From Mesorhizobium sp. B2-3-4 (GTDB taxonomy: Bacteria > Pseudomonadota > Alphaproteobacteria > Rhizobiales > Rhizobiaceae): 64,000 nt of DNA. The stretch is taken from the NCBI RefSeq assembly GCF_006442315.1, contig NZ_VFVY01000014.1, positions 1 to 64,000 on the forward strand. The letters are read 5' to 3'. Positions 8,934-16,943 of the stretch are shown piece by piece (the first letter of the stretch is position 1; every line of letters starts with the position of its first letter). Under the pieces are notes generated by a model. That model worked only from the letters and a program-made list of their open reading frames with translations. It was not told the origin of the DNA and did not search any database. Made by a program: the position numbers and the translations under genes.

Positions 8934-10571
8934 ATGACATCCAGGCCTCTTCATCCCGCGATCGACGCCCTTGCGCGGGGAGCCAGAAGCGGCGCGCTCA
9001 GCCGCCGCGAATTCCTGGCGCTCGCCAGTGCCTTCGGCGCCAGCACGGCGGTCGCCTACGGGCTGATCGGCCAGCCGGTTCCCGCGCTGGCCGATGAAGC
9101 GACCCAGCCCAGGAAAGGCGGCATCGTGCGCGTCGCCATGCAAGTGATGGAGCTGGAGGATCCACGCAGCTTCAAGGTCTCCCAGATGGGCAACATCGCC
9201 ATGCAGTTTCTCGAACCGCTGGTGCGCTGGAAGCCCGATTTCACCTTCGCGCCGGTGCTTTTGCAAAGCTGGGAAATCAATGCGGATGCCACCGAATATG
9301 TGCTCAAGGTGCGCCCAGGCGTGAAATGGTCGAACGGCGACGATTTCACCGCCGCCGACGTCGCCTTCAACATCACGCGCTGGTGCGAGAAGGACGCCGC
9401 CGGCAATTCGATGGCCGGGCGCATGGGCGCGCTGATCGATCCCGAAACCAAGGCCGCCCGCGCCGGCGCCATCACGGTTCGCGACGACCACACCGTGGTG
9501 CTGACACTGGCGCAGCCCGACATCACCATCATTCCGGCGATGACCGACTATCCGGCGCTGATCGTGCATCGCAGCTTCAATCCGAAAGAAGCGGCCCTGT
9601 CCGCCAAGCCGATTTCGACCGGTCCCTTCCAACTTGAGAAGCTCGACGTCGGTGTCGCCGCTTCCGTGCGCAGGCGGCCGGACGGGTCCTGGTGGGGCGG
9701 CGAGGTGTTCCTGGACGGTATCGACTGGATCGACTACGGCACCGATTCCGCCGCCACCGTCTCGGCGTTCGAATCCGGCGAGATCGACCTCAATGGCCAG
9801 ACGCAATCCTATGACGTCGCCATGCTCGATGGGTTGGGCCTGAAGAAGAGCGAGATCGTCACCGCCGCCACCATCGTCTCGCGCTGCAACGTCAACGCCA
9901 AGCCTTATGACGACAAGCGCGTGCGCAATGCCATCCAGCTTGCCGTCGACAACGAGGCGGTGCTGCAACTGGGCGCCAACGGCATGGGCATCGTGGCGCA
10001 GAACGATCACGTCGGCCCGATGCATCCAGAACATGCCGACCTGCCGCCGATCAAGCGCGATCCGGCCCGGGCCAAGGCATTGCTGGAGGAAGCCGGCCAG
10101 CTCGATTTCGAGTTCGACCTGATCTCGGTCGAGGCCGACTACCGGAAGGAAAGCTCCGACGTCGTCGCCCAGCAGATGCGTGACGCCGGCTTCAAGGTAA
10201 AGCGTACCGTCATCCCGGAATCGGCGTTCTGGAACGACTGGACGAAGTATCCCTTCGCCACGACCAACTGGAATGCCCGCCCGCTCGGCATCCAGACCTA
10301 TGCCCTTGCCTATCAGAGCGGCTCGGCCTGGAACGAAACCGGCTTTGCGGATGCAGAGTTCGATGCCAAGGTTCACAAGGCCAATGCCATCGCCGATCCC
10401 GATCAGCGGCGCGCCGTGATGAGGGAGTTGCAGGTGATGCTGCAGGAGTCCGGCATCATCGTCCAGCCCTATTGGCGCAAGCTGTTCTGCCATATGAAAC
10501 CCGCCTTGATGGGCTATCGCATGCACCAGGCCTATGAACAGGATTTCACCAGGGCCTGGCTCGCGGCCTGA
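8934..10571 (+). CDS. Tat-exported extracellular solute-binding protein, family 5
   Basis: 545 residues; GGGAGA precedes the ATG. A twin-arginine signal is present (LSRREFLALAS near residue 23, then a hydrophobic stretch and ALADEA). The body is a peptide/nickel-type (SBP_bac_5) binding protein: a VYxxLxPLVRWKPD-like start (residues 75-95), VRPGVKWSNGD near 127 and a C-terminal VMLQESGIIVQPYW. It should capture a peptide, opine or similar ligand in the periplasm for an ABC importer. No permease or ATPase genes follow, so it is an orphan component here. The divergent LysR gene may control it. A hairpin terminator follows the stop. Confidence 0.88.
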   Translation: MTSRPLHPAIDALARGARSGALSRREFLALASAFGASTAVAYGLIGQPVPALADEATQPRKGGIVRVAMQVMELEDPRSFKVSQMGNIAMQFLEPLVRWKPDFTFAPVLLQSWEINADATEYVLKVRPGVKWSNGDDFTAADVAFNITRWCEKDAAGNSMAGRMGALIDPETKAARAGAITVRDDHTVVLTLAQPDITIIPAMTDYPALIVHRSFNPKEAALSAKPISTGPFQLEKLDVGVAASVRRRPDGSWWGGEVFLDGIDWIDYGTDSAATVSAFESGEIDLNGQTQSYDVAMLDGLGLKKSEIVTAATIVSRCNVNAKPYDDKRVRNAIQLAVDNEAVLQLGANGMGIVAQNDHVGPMHPEHADLPPIKRDPARAKALLEEAGQLDFEFDLISVEADYRKESSDVVAQQMRDAGFKVKRTVIPESAFWNDWTKYPFATTNWNARPLGIQTYALAYQSGSAWNETGFADAEFDAKVHKANAIADPDQRRAVMRELQVMLQESGIIVQPYWRKLFCHMKPALMGYRMHQAYEQDFTRAWLAA

Positions 10572-10585
10572 TACCCGATCTGGCG

Positions 10586-10612
10586 GGGCGGCGCATTTTT
10601 GTGGCGCCGCCC
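10586..10612. terminator. hairpin terminator after the solute-binding protein
   Basis: A perfect 9-bp stem (GGGCGGCGC / GCGCCGCCC) around a 9-base loop ATTTTTGTG, 14 bases after the stop codon. It lies between this gene and the end of the convergent small ORF and could serve both strands. No long T-tract follows. Confidence 0.55.
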
Positions 10613-10625
10613 TTGCCGCATCTCT

Positions 10626-10817
10626 TCACTTGATCGCGCGCTCCGCCGCGGCAGGGTCGAGGCCGGTCGAGGGGCAGCCAGCGCCGCGCATCGGGCACGA
10701 TGCGCAGATACGTCCGCACGCGCCCTGCCCCGATGGACTGGCGTGAAGTCTTGGCTGCGGTACCATGCCGGCCCGTACCTCTGACGGGCCAGAAATCCCG
10801 GTATCTACGTCTGTCAT
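10626..10817 (-). CDS. small Cys-rich protein of unknown function
   Basis: 63 residues from the ATG at 10817. Support for coding is a well-placed ribosome binding site (AGGGAG, about 7 bases upstream). The C-terminal half contains CGRICASCPMRGAGCP, a C-x3-C-x2-C-x6-C cluster that could hold zinc or an iron-sulfur centre. No signal peptide or membrane segment. The opposite strand carries no convincing gene here. I do not recognise a family; it could still be a chance ORF. Confidence 0.4.
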   Translation of the reverse strand: MTDVDTGISGPSEVRAGMVPQPRLHASPSGQGACGRICASCPMRGAGCPSTGLDPAAAERAIK

Positions 10818-11138
10818 GGTCAGGCTCCCTTCCATGACCGGAGCTTAGCCTTGCGCGGAAGAAGCAGAACCCGCTTTGCGGGACAACGACCTTCCCAGAA
10901 TCCGGGAAAATCCGGGCGCTCAATCGGCAATGGCTGACAGATGTGTCCTGCGCAGGCAAAATGAGCGGCGTCTTTGTATCTTCAGATGGCGACGAGGTGG
11001 CTCGTTGCATTTCAGACACGGCTGATGCAATCGTGGTTGCACGACGCCAGTCTGTCCCGGACTTTGGATATTGCCACCCCACCAATATCCCCGAGCCGGC
11101 TTCAAAGACTGGCGCACCGACGCGGACCGTGGAGCAGA
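10818..11138. other. intergenic stretch without a convincing gene
   Basis: About 320 bases between the Cys-rich ORF and the VanZ-like gene. It holds an inverted repeat, GGATATTG (11066-11073) and CAATATCC (11083-11090), about 50 bases upstream of the VanZ-like start, a possible operator or transcript hairpin. Several short frames are open but none has a good start with codon use like the neighbours. Both the Cys-rich ORF (leftward) and the VanZ-like gene (rightward) must have promoters here. Confidence 0.5.
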
Positions 11139-11507
11139 ATGAAGTTTTTCTCAGCCGCCGAGCGGATTGCTTTTGTCGCCACGCTGCTTGCCGTGCTGGT
11201 GCTGGCGCTGCTGCCGATATCCCGGCTGCAGGAATTCGGCATCGATATCGGCTTCCACTACGACAAGGCCAACCACGCCAGCGCCTTCGCCGTCCTGGCG
11301 TTTCTGGGATATCTGGGCTGGCCCGGTCGCAGGGCAAGGCTGATCGTCTTCCTCGCCCTGGTCGGTGCCGCGATCGAAATCCTCCAGGGCACGTCGCTGA
11401 TCGACCGCGATCTCGACGTGTTCGACTGGATCGCCGATTGCATCGGCATGGCTTTCGGCCTGCTGGCGGCAGCGTGCGCGAGCTGGGTCTGGCGGCGCAG
11501 GAATTGA
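11139..11507 (+). CDS. VanZ-like family membrane protein
   Basis: 122 residues from the ATG at 11139 with GGAG just upstream; longer open frames upstream lack support. Four hydrophobic segments (about 8-27, 46-64, 66-84, 96-116). The family signature is present: FHYDKANHASAFAVLAFLGYL (conserved D-K-x-x-H) and EILQGTSLIDRDLDVFDWIAD (conserved E-x-x-Q and D-x-x-D-x-x-A-N-like end). VanZ-like proteins sit in the inner membrane; their biochemical role is unsettled, although the founding member raises teicoplanin resistance. Confidence 0.8.
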   Translation: MKFFSAAERIAFVATLLAVLVLALLPISRLQEFGIDIGFHYDKANHASAFAVLAFLGYLGWPGRRARLIVFLALVGAAIEILQGTSLIDRDLDVFDWIADCIGMAFGLLAAACASWVWRRRN

Positions 11508-11545
11508 GATAACCAAATCGACGAATTGACGGCACAAGAAACACG

Positions 11546-11734
11546 ATGACCCTGAAAATCAGGCTTCCAGGCGGCACGTTGAAATTGAAGCAACACCATG
11601 AATTGCGCCGCCGCGAGCAGAAGCGCGAGGTTCCGGTCTGGCAGGTCGGCAAGTATTTTATCATCTGGTGGCCGGCCACGATTTCCGACCGGCCATCCAA
11701 ACACCCGGACGTGGAGCAGAACGACTTTCACTGA
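11546..11734 (+). CDS. mini-protein A, first of two tandem paralogues
   Basis: 62 residues, starting MTLKIRLPGGTLKLK. Its first 41 residues match the next small ORF at 23 identical positions without gaps, including IRLP, GTLKLK, EL-R-RE, VPV and a shared G and W. This is strong evidence that both frames are real and duplicated. Composition: a short beta-like opening, a highly basic Arg/Glu/Lys helix (residues 18-28), then a hydrophobic aromatic stretch (VGKYFIIWW), and a C-terminal tail not shared with its partner. No signal peptide, no recognisable domain. The ribosome binding site is weak. Confidence 0.6.
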   Translation: MTLKIRLPGGTLKLKQHHELRRREQKREVPVWQVGKYFIIWWPATISDRPSKHPDVEQNDFH

Positions 11735-11738
11735 CACT

Positions 11739-11766
11739 TTGTGAGATCGGCAAATCTGCGTATACT
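11739..11766 (+). promoter_or_regulatory. sigma70-like promoter for mini-protein B
   Basis: TTGTGA at 11739-11744, a 16-base spacer, then TATACT at 11761-11766. A start of transcription 6-8 bases later would fall at about 11772-11774, only two to four bases before the ATG at 11776, so the message would be leaderless or nearly so. No ribosome binding site is visible before that ATG, which fits. Confidence 0.5.
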
Positions 11767-11775
11767 GACGCCGTC

Positions 11776-11943
11776 ATGGCACTGCGAATCAGATTGCCCC
11801 GCGGCACGCTGAAGCTGAAGTCCTACCGCGAACTGCGAGATCGCGAGCGGGATCGCAGGGTGCCCGTGCTGAAACTGGGCTGGATCTATTTCGTCTGGGC
11901 CTCCGCCAAGCAGCATTCTCACAGACACGACCAAGCCGGCTGA
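11776..11943 (+). CDS. mini-protein B, second of two tandem paralogues
   Basis: 55 residues, starting MALRIRLPRGTLKLK. Paralogue of the preceding mini-protein (23 of the first 41 residues identical). It has the same layout: beta-like start, Arg-rich charged helix (RELRDRERDRR), VPV, then a hydrophobic aromatic segment (LGWIYFVW) and a divergent His-rich tail (KQHSHRHDQ). The charged-helix plus aromatic-patch plan could bind nucleic acid or a membrane, but no function is known to me. It ends 22 bases before the 3' end of smc, on the opposite strand. Confidence 0.6.
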   Translation: MALRIRLPRGTLKLKSYRELRDRERDRRVPVLKLGWIYFVWASAKQHSHRHDQAG

Positions 11944-11965
11944 AGACTTCCGGGTCCGAATGCCC

Positions 11966-14900
11966 TCAGCTTGCCTCGCGCATGGCCTCGGCAGCCTGCA
12001 GGTCGACCGAAACGAGTTGGCTGACACCCTGCTCGGCCATGGTCACGCCGAACAGTCGGTCCATGCGCGCCATGGTGATCGGATTGTGCGTGATGATGAC
12101 AAAGCGCGTCTCGGTGGTCTTCGACATTTCGTCCATCAGATTGCAGAAGCGCTCGACATTGTGGTCGTCGAGCGGCGCATCGACTTCGTCAAGCACGCAG
12201 ATCGGCGCCGGGTTGGTCAGGAACACGGCAAAGATCAGCGACATCGCGGTCAGCGCCTGCTCGCCGCCGGAGAGCAGCGTCATGGTCTGAGGCTTCTTGC
12301 CGGGCGGACGGGCAAGAATTTCAAGCCCGGCTTCGAGCGGATCCTCGGATTCGATAAGCTGCAATTCGGCCGTGCCGCCACCGAACAGATGCGAGAACAG
12401 CCGCTGGAAATGGCTGTTGACCACGTCGAAGGCGGCCAGCAGCCGCTCGCGGCCTTCACGGTTGAGGCTCTGGATCGCCTGCCTGAGCTTGCGGATCGCT
12501 TCGATGATGTCCTCGCGCTCCGACACGATCGTCTCGAGGCGCTCCGAAAGCTCCCTCTGCTCTTCCTCGGCGCGCAAATTGACGGCGCCGAGCCGCTCAC
12601 GTTCGATCTTCAAGCGGTCGAGCTGGCGCTCGATCTCTGCCATTTCGGGCATCGGATCGTCGGCTTCAAGGCCGGTGTGGCGGATGACCAGGTGCGGCGG
12701 CGTGTTCAGCGTTTCCTGAATACGCGCCTCGACCTCCAGCCGGCGCTCGTCCGCTGCTGTCAGCCGCTCCTCGGCGCGAGCGCGGGTCTCGCGCGCTTCG
12801 GCCAGAGACTGGATGGCCGATGTGGCCGCCTTGTCCAGCTCTGCCTGCCTGTTCTCCGCTTCCTGCAGACGGTCGGCGGCCGCCCTGCGCAAGGTTTCGG
12901 CTTCAGTGAGCTGCGACAGCAGCGCACGGCGCTTGGCGTCGATCTCGTCGGGCGCATCGGCCAGCCGTTCGCGCTCGGCCTCGGCCTCGGCCTTGCGTTC
13001 GCCGAGCGATGCGATCTGTGTCGAGGCGTTCTCGGCACGCACCAGCCAGTTGCTGCGCTCGGCGCCGATGGCGTCCAGCCGGCGCGTTCTCGCATCGGCC
13101 TCGCGCCGCAGCCCTTCATGTACGGCGCGCGCATCGGCCAAGGCGGCTCGATCCCGGGCTACATTGGCCGAGGACTGCTCGAGCTGCAATTGCAGGTCGC
13201 CGAGATCGGGAGCGTCCTGCAGCAACATCTCGGCCTCGACGAAAGCCGCCGAAGTCTCCTCATGGCTGTCGACGATGCGGGCGCGCGCCTCGTCCAGCGC
13301 GGCACGCCGGCTGGACAATTCGCCGCCAGCCTTCTCTGCCTCCGCCAGTGCATTGCGGGCCGCGTCCAGCCTATGCTGGGCGTCGCGTCCGGCCTGGCGT
13401 GTGCTGCGTTCAGCCTCGCTCGCCAGACGGAGCGCCTGCTCGGCCTCAGCCAGCGCTTCCTCGGCCCGGCGCAGGACGAGCGTCGCCTGCACCGCCTCGG
13501 CATCGAGTTCGGCAAGCCGGTTCTTCTGGGCCAGCCGCTGCGCGGCGGCGGTCGGCGCATCGGCGCTGGCAGTCAGGCCGTCCCACCGCCACAGCGCGCC
13601 CTCGCGGCTGACCAGGCGCTGGCCGGGAGCCAGAGACCCCTGCAACCGGCGGCCGTCAGCGGCTTCGACAATGCCGATCTGCGCCAGACGGCGGGCAAGC
13701 TGCGCCGGCGCGCGAACCACGCTGGCGAGGCTTTTGATACCTTCCGGGAGCGCGGCGTCGCCTGGCTGGATACCGCTCTCGCCCCAATGGACGGGCGCGC
13801 TGCGGTCGAGCGGCACGTCGAGATCTTCGCCCAGGGCGGCACCCAGAGCCGTCTCGAAGCCGCGCTCGACGCTGATCTGTTCCAGCACGGAAGGAAAGAG
13901 GTCGCCGCTGGCCGCGTTCAGGATCTTCGCAAGGGTCCGGGCTTCGGTCTCGATCCGCGCCAGTTCCGCCCTGGCATCCTGAAGCGGCGGGCGGGCGGCA
14001 CTTTCGGCGCCACGGGCGTCGATGACCGACTGCTCGGCCTGCGCCACGGCGGCCTCGGACTCTTCCAGCAGTGCCAGCGCCTGTTCGACCAGGACCCGTT
14101 TCTCCGCCGGATCGGGCAGGCCGGCGATCTTGGCAAGGATGTCGGACAATTCCCGATCGACATCGGCAAGCTGGCGGGCGAAGCGGTCGCGCCGCTCGGC
14201 GGTTTCGCGCAAAGTCCGTTCGATCTGATGGCGCGAGGCGGCGGCCTCGGCCCGCTCCGCGGTCAGCGCGGCAAGCCTGGCTTCGCTCTGCCCAAGCGTC
14301 GAGGCGGCTTGTTCGAATGCGGCGCGGGTGGTGGCCTCGCGCTCGGCGGCGCCGGCGTTTTCGGAGTTCAGCGCGGCCTCTTCCGCGCGCAGGCGCTCGA
14401 GAACGTCGGCATTGTCGCGCACCATCCGCTCTTCGCGAGCGATGTCGCCGTCGAGCTGCTGCAACCGGCGCTCGAGTTCGGCCTGGCGGGTCCGGATGCG
14501 GCCGGCCTCTTCCTCGATCTGGGACCTGGCGATCGACAGCCGCTGGAAGGCCGCGGCGGCCGCGGCCTCCGCGTCGCGCAGGTCGGGCAGGCGATGGGCG
14601 GAGATGGCCTGCTCCTTGGCCGCGTTCATCTGCGTGGCGGCGCGGTCACCGACGAGCGCCGTGGCGCCAGCCAGCGCCGAGCGCGCCTCACCTTCCTGCG
14701 TCTTGGCCAGCGTCCAGCGCAGATGGAGCAACGTTGCTTCGGCCTTGCGGATGTCGGCCGAGAGGTTCTTGAAGCGGGAAGCCTGGCGCGCCTGGCGCTT
14801 CAGGCTTTCGATCTGGCTTTCCAGTTCACCGACGACATCGTCGAGCCGTTCGAGGTTCTGCTCGGCCGCCTTCAGCCGCAGTTCCGCCTCGTGGCGTCGG

Positions 14901-15424
14901 GTATGCAGGCCGGAAATACCGGCCGCCTCTTCGAGCAGGGCTCGGCGCGCCTGGGGCTTGGCCTGGATCAGTTCGCCAATGCGGCCCTGCCCGACCATCG
15001 ACGGCGAGCGCGCGCCGGTCGACTGGTCGGCGAACAGAAGCTGCACGTCCTTGGCGCGCGCTTCCTTGCCGTTGATGCGGTAGAGCGAGCCCGCTTCGCG
15101 CTCGATGCGGCGCGACACCTGCAATTCGTCGGCATCGTTGAAGGCCGATGGAGCCGAGCGGTCGCTGTTGTCGAGGAACAGCGTGACCTCGGCGGTGTTA
15201 CGGGCAGGGCGCGTGCCCGAGCCGGAAAAGATCACGTCGTCCATGCCGGACGCACGCATGTTCTTGTAGGAGCTTTCGCCCATCACCCAGCGCAGCGCCT
15301 CGACAAGGTTCGACTTGCCGCAGCCATTAGGCCCGACAATACCCGTCAGCCCGCGTTCGATGACGAACTCGCCGGGCTCGACGAAGGACTTGAAACCGAG
15401 GAGGCGGAGGCGCGAAAACTTCAT
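11966..15424 (-). CDS. smc: chromosome segregation protein SMC
   Basis: 1152 residues. N-terminal ATPase half: MKFSRLRLLGFKSF and Walker A GPNGCGKSN (about residues 32-40). Long coiled coils occupy roughly 165-500 and 650-990, flanking a hinge around 510-640. The C-terminal half carries the ABC signature LLSGGEQAL and Walker B PICVLDEVDAPLDDHN. Length and layout are those of bacterial SMC, which with ScpA/ScpB compacts and resolves the chromosome. The coding strand is confirmed by the motifs; a similar-length open frame on the plus strand is its antisense shadow. A DsbA-like gene lies 57 bases upstream in the same direction. Confidence 0.97.
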   Translation of the reverse strand: MKFSRLRLLGFKSFVEPGEFVIERGLTGIVGPNGCGKSNLVEALRWVMGESSYKNMRASGMDDVIFSGSGTRPARNTAEVTLFLDNSDRSAPSAFNDADELQVSRRIEREAGSLYRINGKEARAKDVQLLFADQSTGARSPSMVGQGRIGELIQAKPQARRALLEEAAGISGLHTRRHEAELRLKAAEQNLERLDDVVGELESQIESLKRQARQASRFKNLSADIRKAEATLLHLRWTLAKTQEGEARSALAGATALVGDRAATQMNAAKEQAISAHRLPDLRDAEAAAAAAFQRLSIARSQIEEEAGRIRTRQAELERRLQQLDGDIAREERMVRDNADVLERLRAEEAALNSENAGAAEREATTRAAFEQAASTLGQSEARLAALTAERAEAAASRHQIERTLRETAERRDRFARQLADVDRELSDILAKIAGLPDPAEKRVLVEQALALLEESEAAVAQAEQSVIDARGAESAARPPLQDARAELARIETEARTLAKILNAASGDLFPSVLEQISVERGFETALGAALGEDLDVPLDRSAPVHWGESGIQPGDAALPEGIKSLASVVRAPAQLARRLAQIGIVEAADGRRLQGSLAPGQRLVSREGALWRWDGLTASADAPTAAAQRLAQKNRLAELDAEAVQATLVLRRAEEALAEAEQALRLASEAERSTRQAGRDAQHRLDAARNALAEAEKAGGELSSRRAALDEARARIVDSHEETSAAFVEAEMLLQDAPDLGDLQLQLEQSSANVARDRAALADARAVHEGLRREADARTRRLDAIGAERSNWLVRAENASTQIASLGERKAEAEAERERLADAPDEIDAKRRALLSQLTEAETLRRAAADRLQEAENRQAELDKAATSAIQSLAEARETRARAEERLTAADERRLEVEARIQETLNTPPHLVIRHTGLEADDPMPEMAEIERQLDRLKIERERLGAVNLRAEEEQRELSERLETIVSEREDIIEAIRKLRQAIQSLNREGRERLLAAFDVVNSHFQRLFSHLFGGGTAELQLIESEDPLEAGLEILARPPGKKPQTMTLLSGGEQALTAMSLIFAVFLTNPAPICVLDEVDAPLDDHNVERFCNLMDEMSKTTETRFVIITHNPITMARMDRLFGVTMAEQGVSQLVSVDLQAAEAMREAS

Positions 15425-15481
15425 TCACGCGCCCCGTAAAGGCGAGCGCCGAAACGCTGCCGCTTCAGCGCTGACCTGATG

Positions 15482-16225
15482 TCAGAGCAGCGGGTCGATG
15501 ATGGCCGACATTTCCTCAATCGACATCGCCCCTTTGTAGGTCTTACCGTTGATGAAGAAGGTCGGTGTCGAGTCGACCTTGAATTCATCGGCGCCGCGCT
15601 TCTGAACCGATCTCACATCGTCCAGAAGTTTCTGGTCCGTCAAGCAGGCCTCGAACGACTCCTGTGTAAAACCGGCAAGCTTCGAGATTTGCAGCAGGGC
15701 ATCCTTGGTGTTGGACACGCCGACCCAGTTCGCCTGCTGCCGGAACAGCACGTCGACCATGGGGAAATAGTTGTCCTTGGCGCAACGCGCCAGCATGAAG
15801 CCGGCTTCGGCGCTTGGGTCGAACGGGAATTCGCGCAGGATGTAACGGGCCTTGCCCGTATCGATGTACTTGGTCTTCAAATCCGGGAAGGTGGTCTCGG
15901 CAAAATGCGCGCAATGCGGGCAGGTCATCGAGGCGTATTCGACGATGGTGACCTTGGCGTCATCCTTGCCGAGCTGCTTGTCGGGCAGCGCGCCCGGCTT
16001 CAGCAGTTCGGCCATGTCCACCGTGCCCTGCGCTTCCGGCACCTGGACCGCGGCAGGCGTGGCCGGCTTTGGGGGCGTTGCCGGATTCGCGGGCTTGACG
16101 TCCGCCGCCTTGGCCTCTTCGCCGGAATCGCTGCAAGCGGCGAGCAGGGCCACCGCCGGGATGGCGGCCAGCGAAGTCAGGACGTTTCTGCGAGAGAAGC
16201 TTTGGCCAAACGGAGGACGGCTCAT
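15482..16225 (-). CDS. DsbA-family thiol:disulfide oxidoreductase, lipoprotein-like
   Basis: 247 residues from the ATG at 16225 (AGGTG upstream); a GTG nine bases earlier is possible. The N-terminus has a twin-arginine-like FSRRNVLTSL and a lipobox-like LLAAC, so it is probably exported and lipid-anchored. A Pro/Ala-rich linker (about residues 38-62) leads to a thioredoxin fold with active-site CPHC (in MTCPHCAHF) and the cis-Pro loop VDSTPTFFINGKTYKG. It should oxidise or isomerise disulfides in periplasmic proteins. It lies between dciA-like and smc genes in the same direction, an arrangement that does not by itself suggest a shared job. Confidence 0.88.
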   Translation of the reverse strand: MSRPPFGQSFSRRNVLTSLAAIPAVALLAACSDSGEEAKAADVKPANPATPPKPATPAAVQVPEAQGTVDMAELLKPGALPDKQLGKDDAKVTIVEYASMTCPHCAHFAETTFPDLKTKYIDTGKARYILREFPFDPSAEAGFMLARCAKDNYFPMVDVLFRQQANWVGVSNTKDALLQISKLAGFTQESFEACLTDQKLLDDVRSVQKRGADEFKVDSTPTFFINGKTYKGAMSIEEMSAIIDPLL

Positions 16226-16389
16226 ACGAATCACCTGATAAGGGTTGGATTTTGCAATGCAAAGGCACGAAAAAGCGAGAGTTGGCGCGAATTAAGGCAT
16301 CCCTGTCCCCAATCCAATCGCGAAACCTGACAAGGGTGATCACGAATGCGCGAGATTAACGACAATCCTGTGACTCTTTCCAGTGAGAA

Positions 16390-16890
16390 CTAAGCTTTCC
16401 TCCCGCCCAGAATTGTCGCACCCAGCCTTTCCAGCGAGGCGCGCAGCCCGTCATCCTCGATCAGCCCGACAGTATTGGACAATTTCGCTTTTTCGGCCTC
16501 GCTCAGTGCCCTGAGGACAGGCTTGGGCCGGGCTTTACCTGAAGTAACAGGCTTCTGTACGATCCTGATGCGGCCTATCGCGGTGAAGCCCAGGAAAGCG
16601 TTCACCCGGTTGATGATCTCGCCGGTCTCGTGCTGCAGGTGCAGCGCGGCCATGCCCTCGCAGGCGATCACCAGCACGGCCGGTTCGAACGGATCGTCCT
16701 CGTGGAGACGGCGCGGCCATTGGATTTTCTCCGGCCGCGAGTGGTTGGCGAGGCGTGGCCCGGCGATCTCCTCCCAGGACTGGACGAGGCCAATCGAGAT
16801 GCCCGCCCGCTTGCGCAGCACCGGATCGAGGATCTCGGTGGCGAGATCGCTCACCGGAACGGGATTGCCGAAGGGCCTTTTCCCTGCCAT
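16390..16890 (-). CDS. DciA-like DUF721 protein (putative replicative helicase loader factor)
   Basis: 166 residues from the ATG at 16890 with GGAG upstream. The DUF721 pattern is visible: DLATEILDPVLRKRAG, VQSWEEIAGPRLANHSRPEKIQWP, and a beta strand region VLVIACEGMAALHLQHETGEIINRVNAFLG. The family includes DciA, which helps load or operate DnaB helicase in bacteria lacking DnaC. The C-terminal tail is charged. It diverges from mutY, with only 53 bases between the two starts, so their promoters overlap. Confidence 0.78.
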   Translation of the reverse strand: MAGKRPFGNPVPVSDLATEILDPVLRKRAGISIGLVQSWEEIAGPRLANHSRPEKIQWPRRLHEDDPFEPAVLVIACEGMAALHLQHETGEIINRVNAFLGFTAIGRIRIVQKPVTSGKARPKPVLRALSEAEKAKLSNTVGLIEDDGLRASLERLGATILGGRKA

Positions 16891-16943
16891 GTGCGTTCTC
16901 CAGCCACGACCCAGCAGATACCGGCCAGGCCAACGCAAGATCA

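Noticed and set aside
8805..10526. 573-codon open frame opposite the solute-binding protein
   Set aside because: Antisense shadow; the plus strand has a Tat signal and family motifs.
10943..11512. 189-codon frame upstream of and overlapping the VanZ-like gene
   Set aside because: It overlaps the better supported VanZ-like frame for most of its length and becomes Arg/Pro-rich there, typical of an out-of-frame reading.
11960..15439. 1159-codon open frame on the plus strand opposite smc
   Set aside because: Shadow of smc: the minus strand has Walker A, signature and Walker B motifs, while the plus frame has low-complexity, motif-free sequence as expected from GC-rich codon bias.
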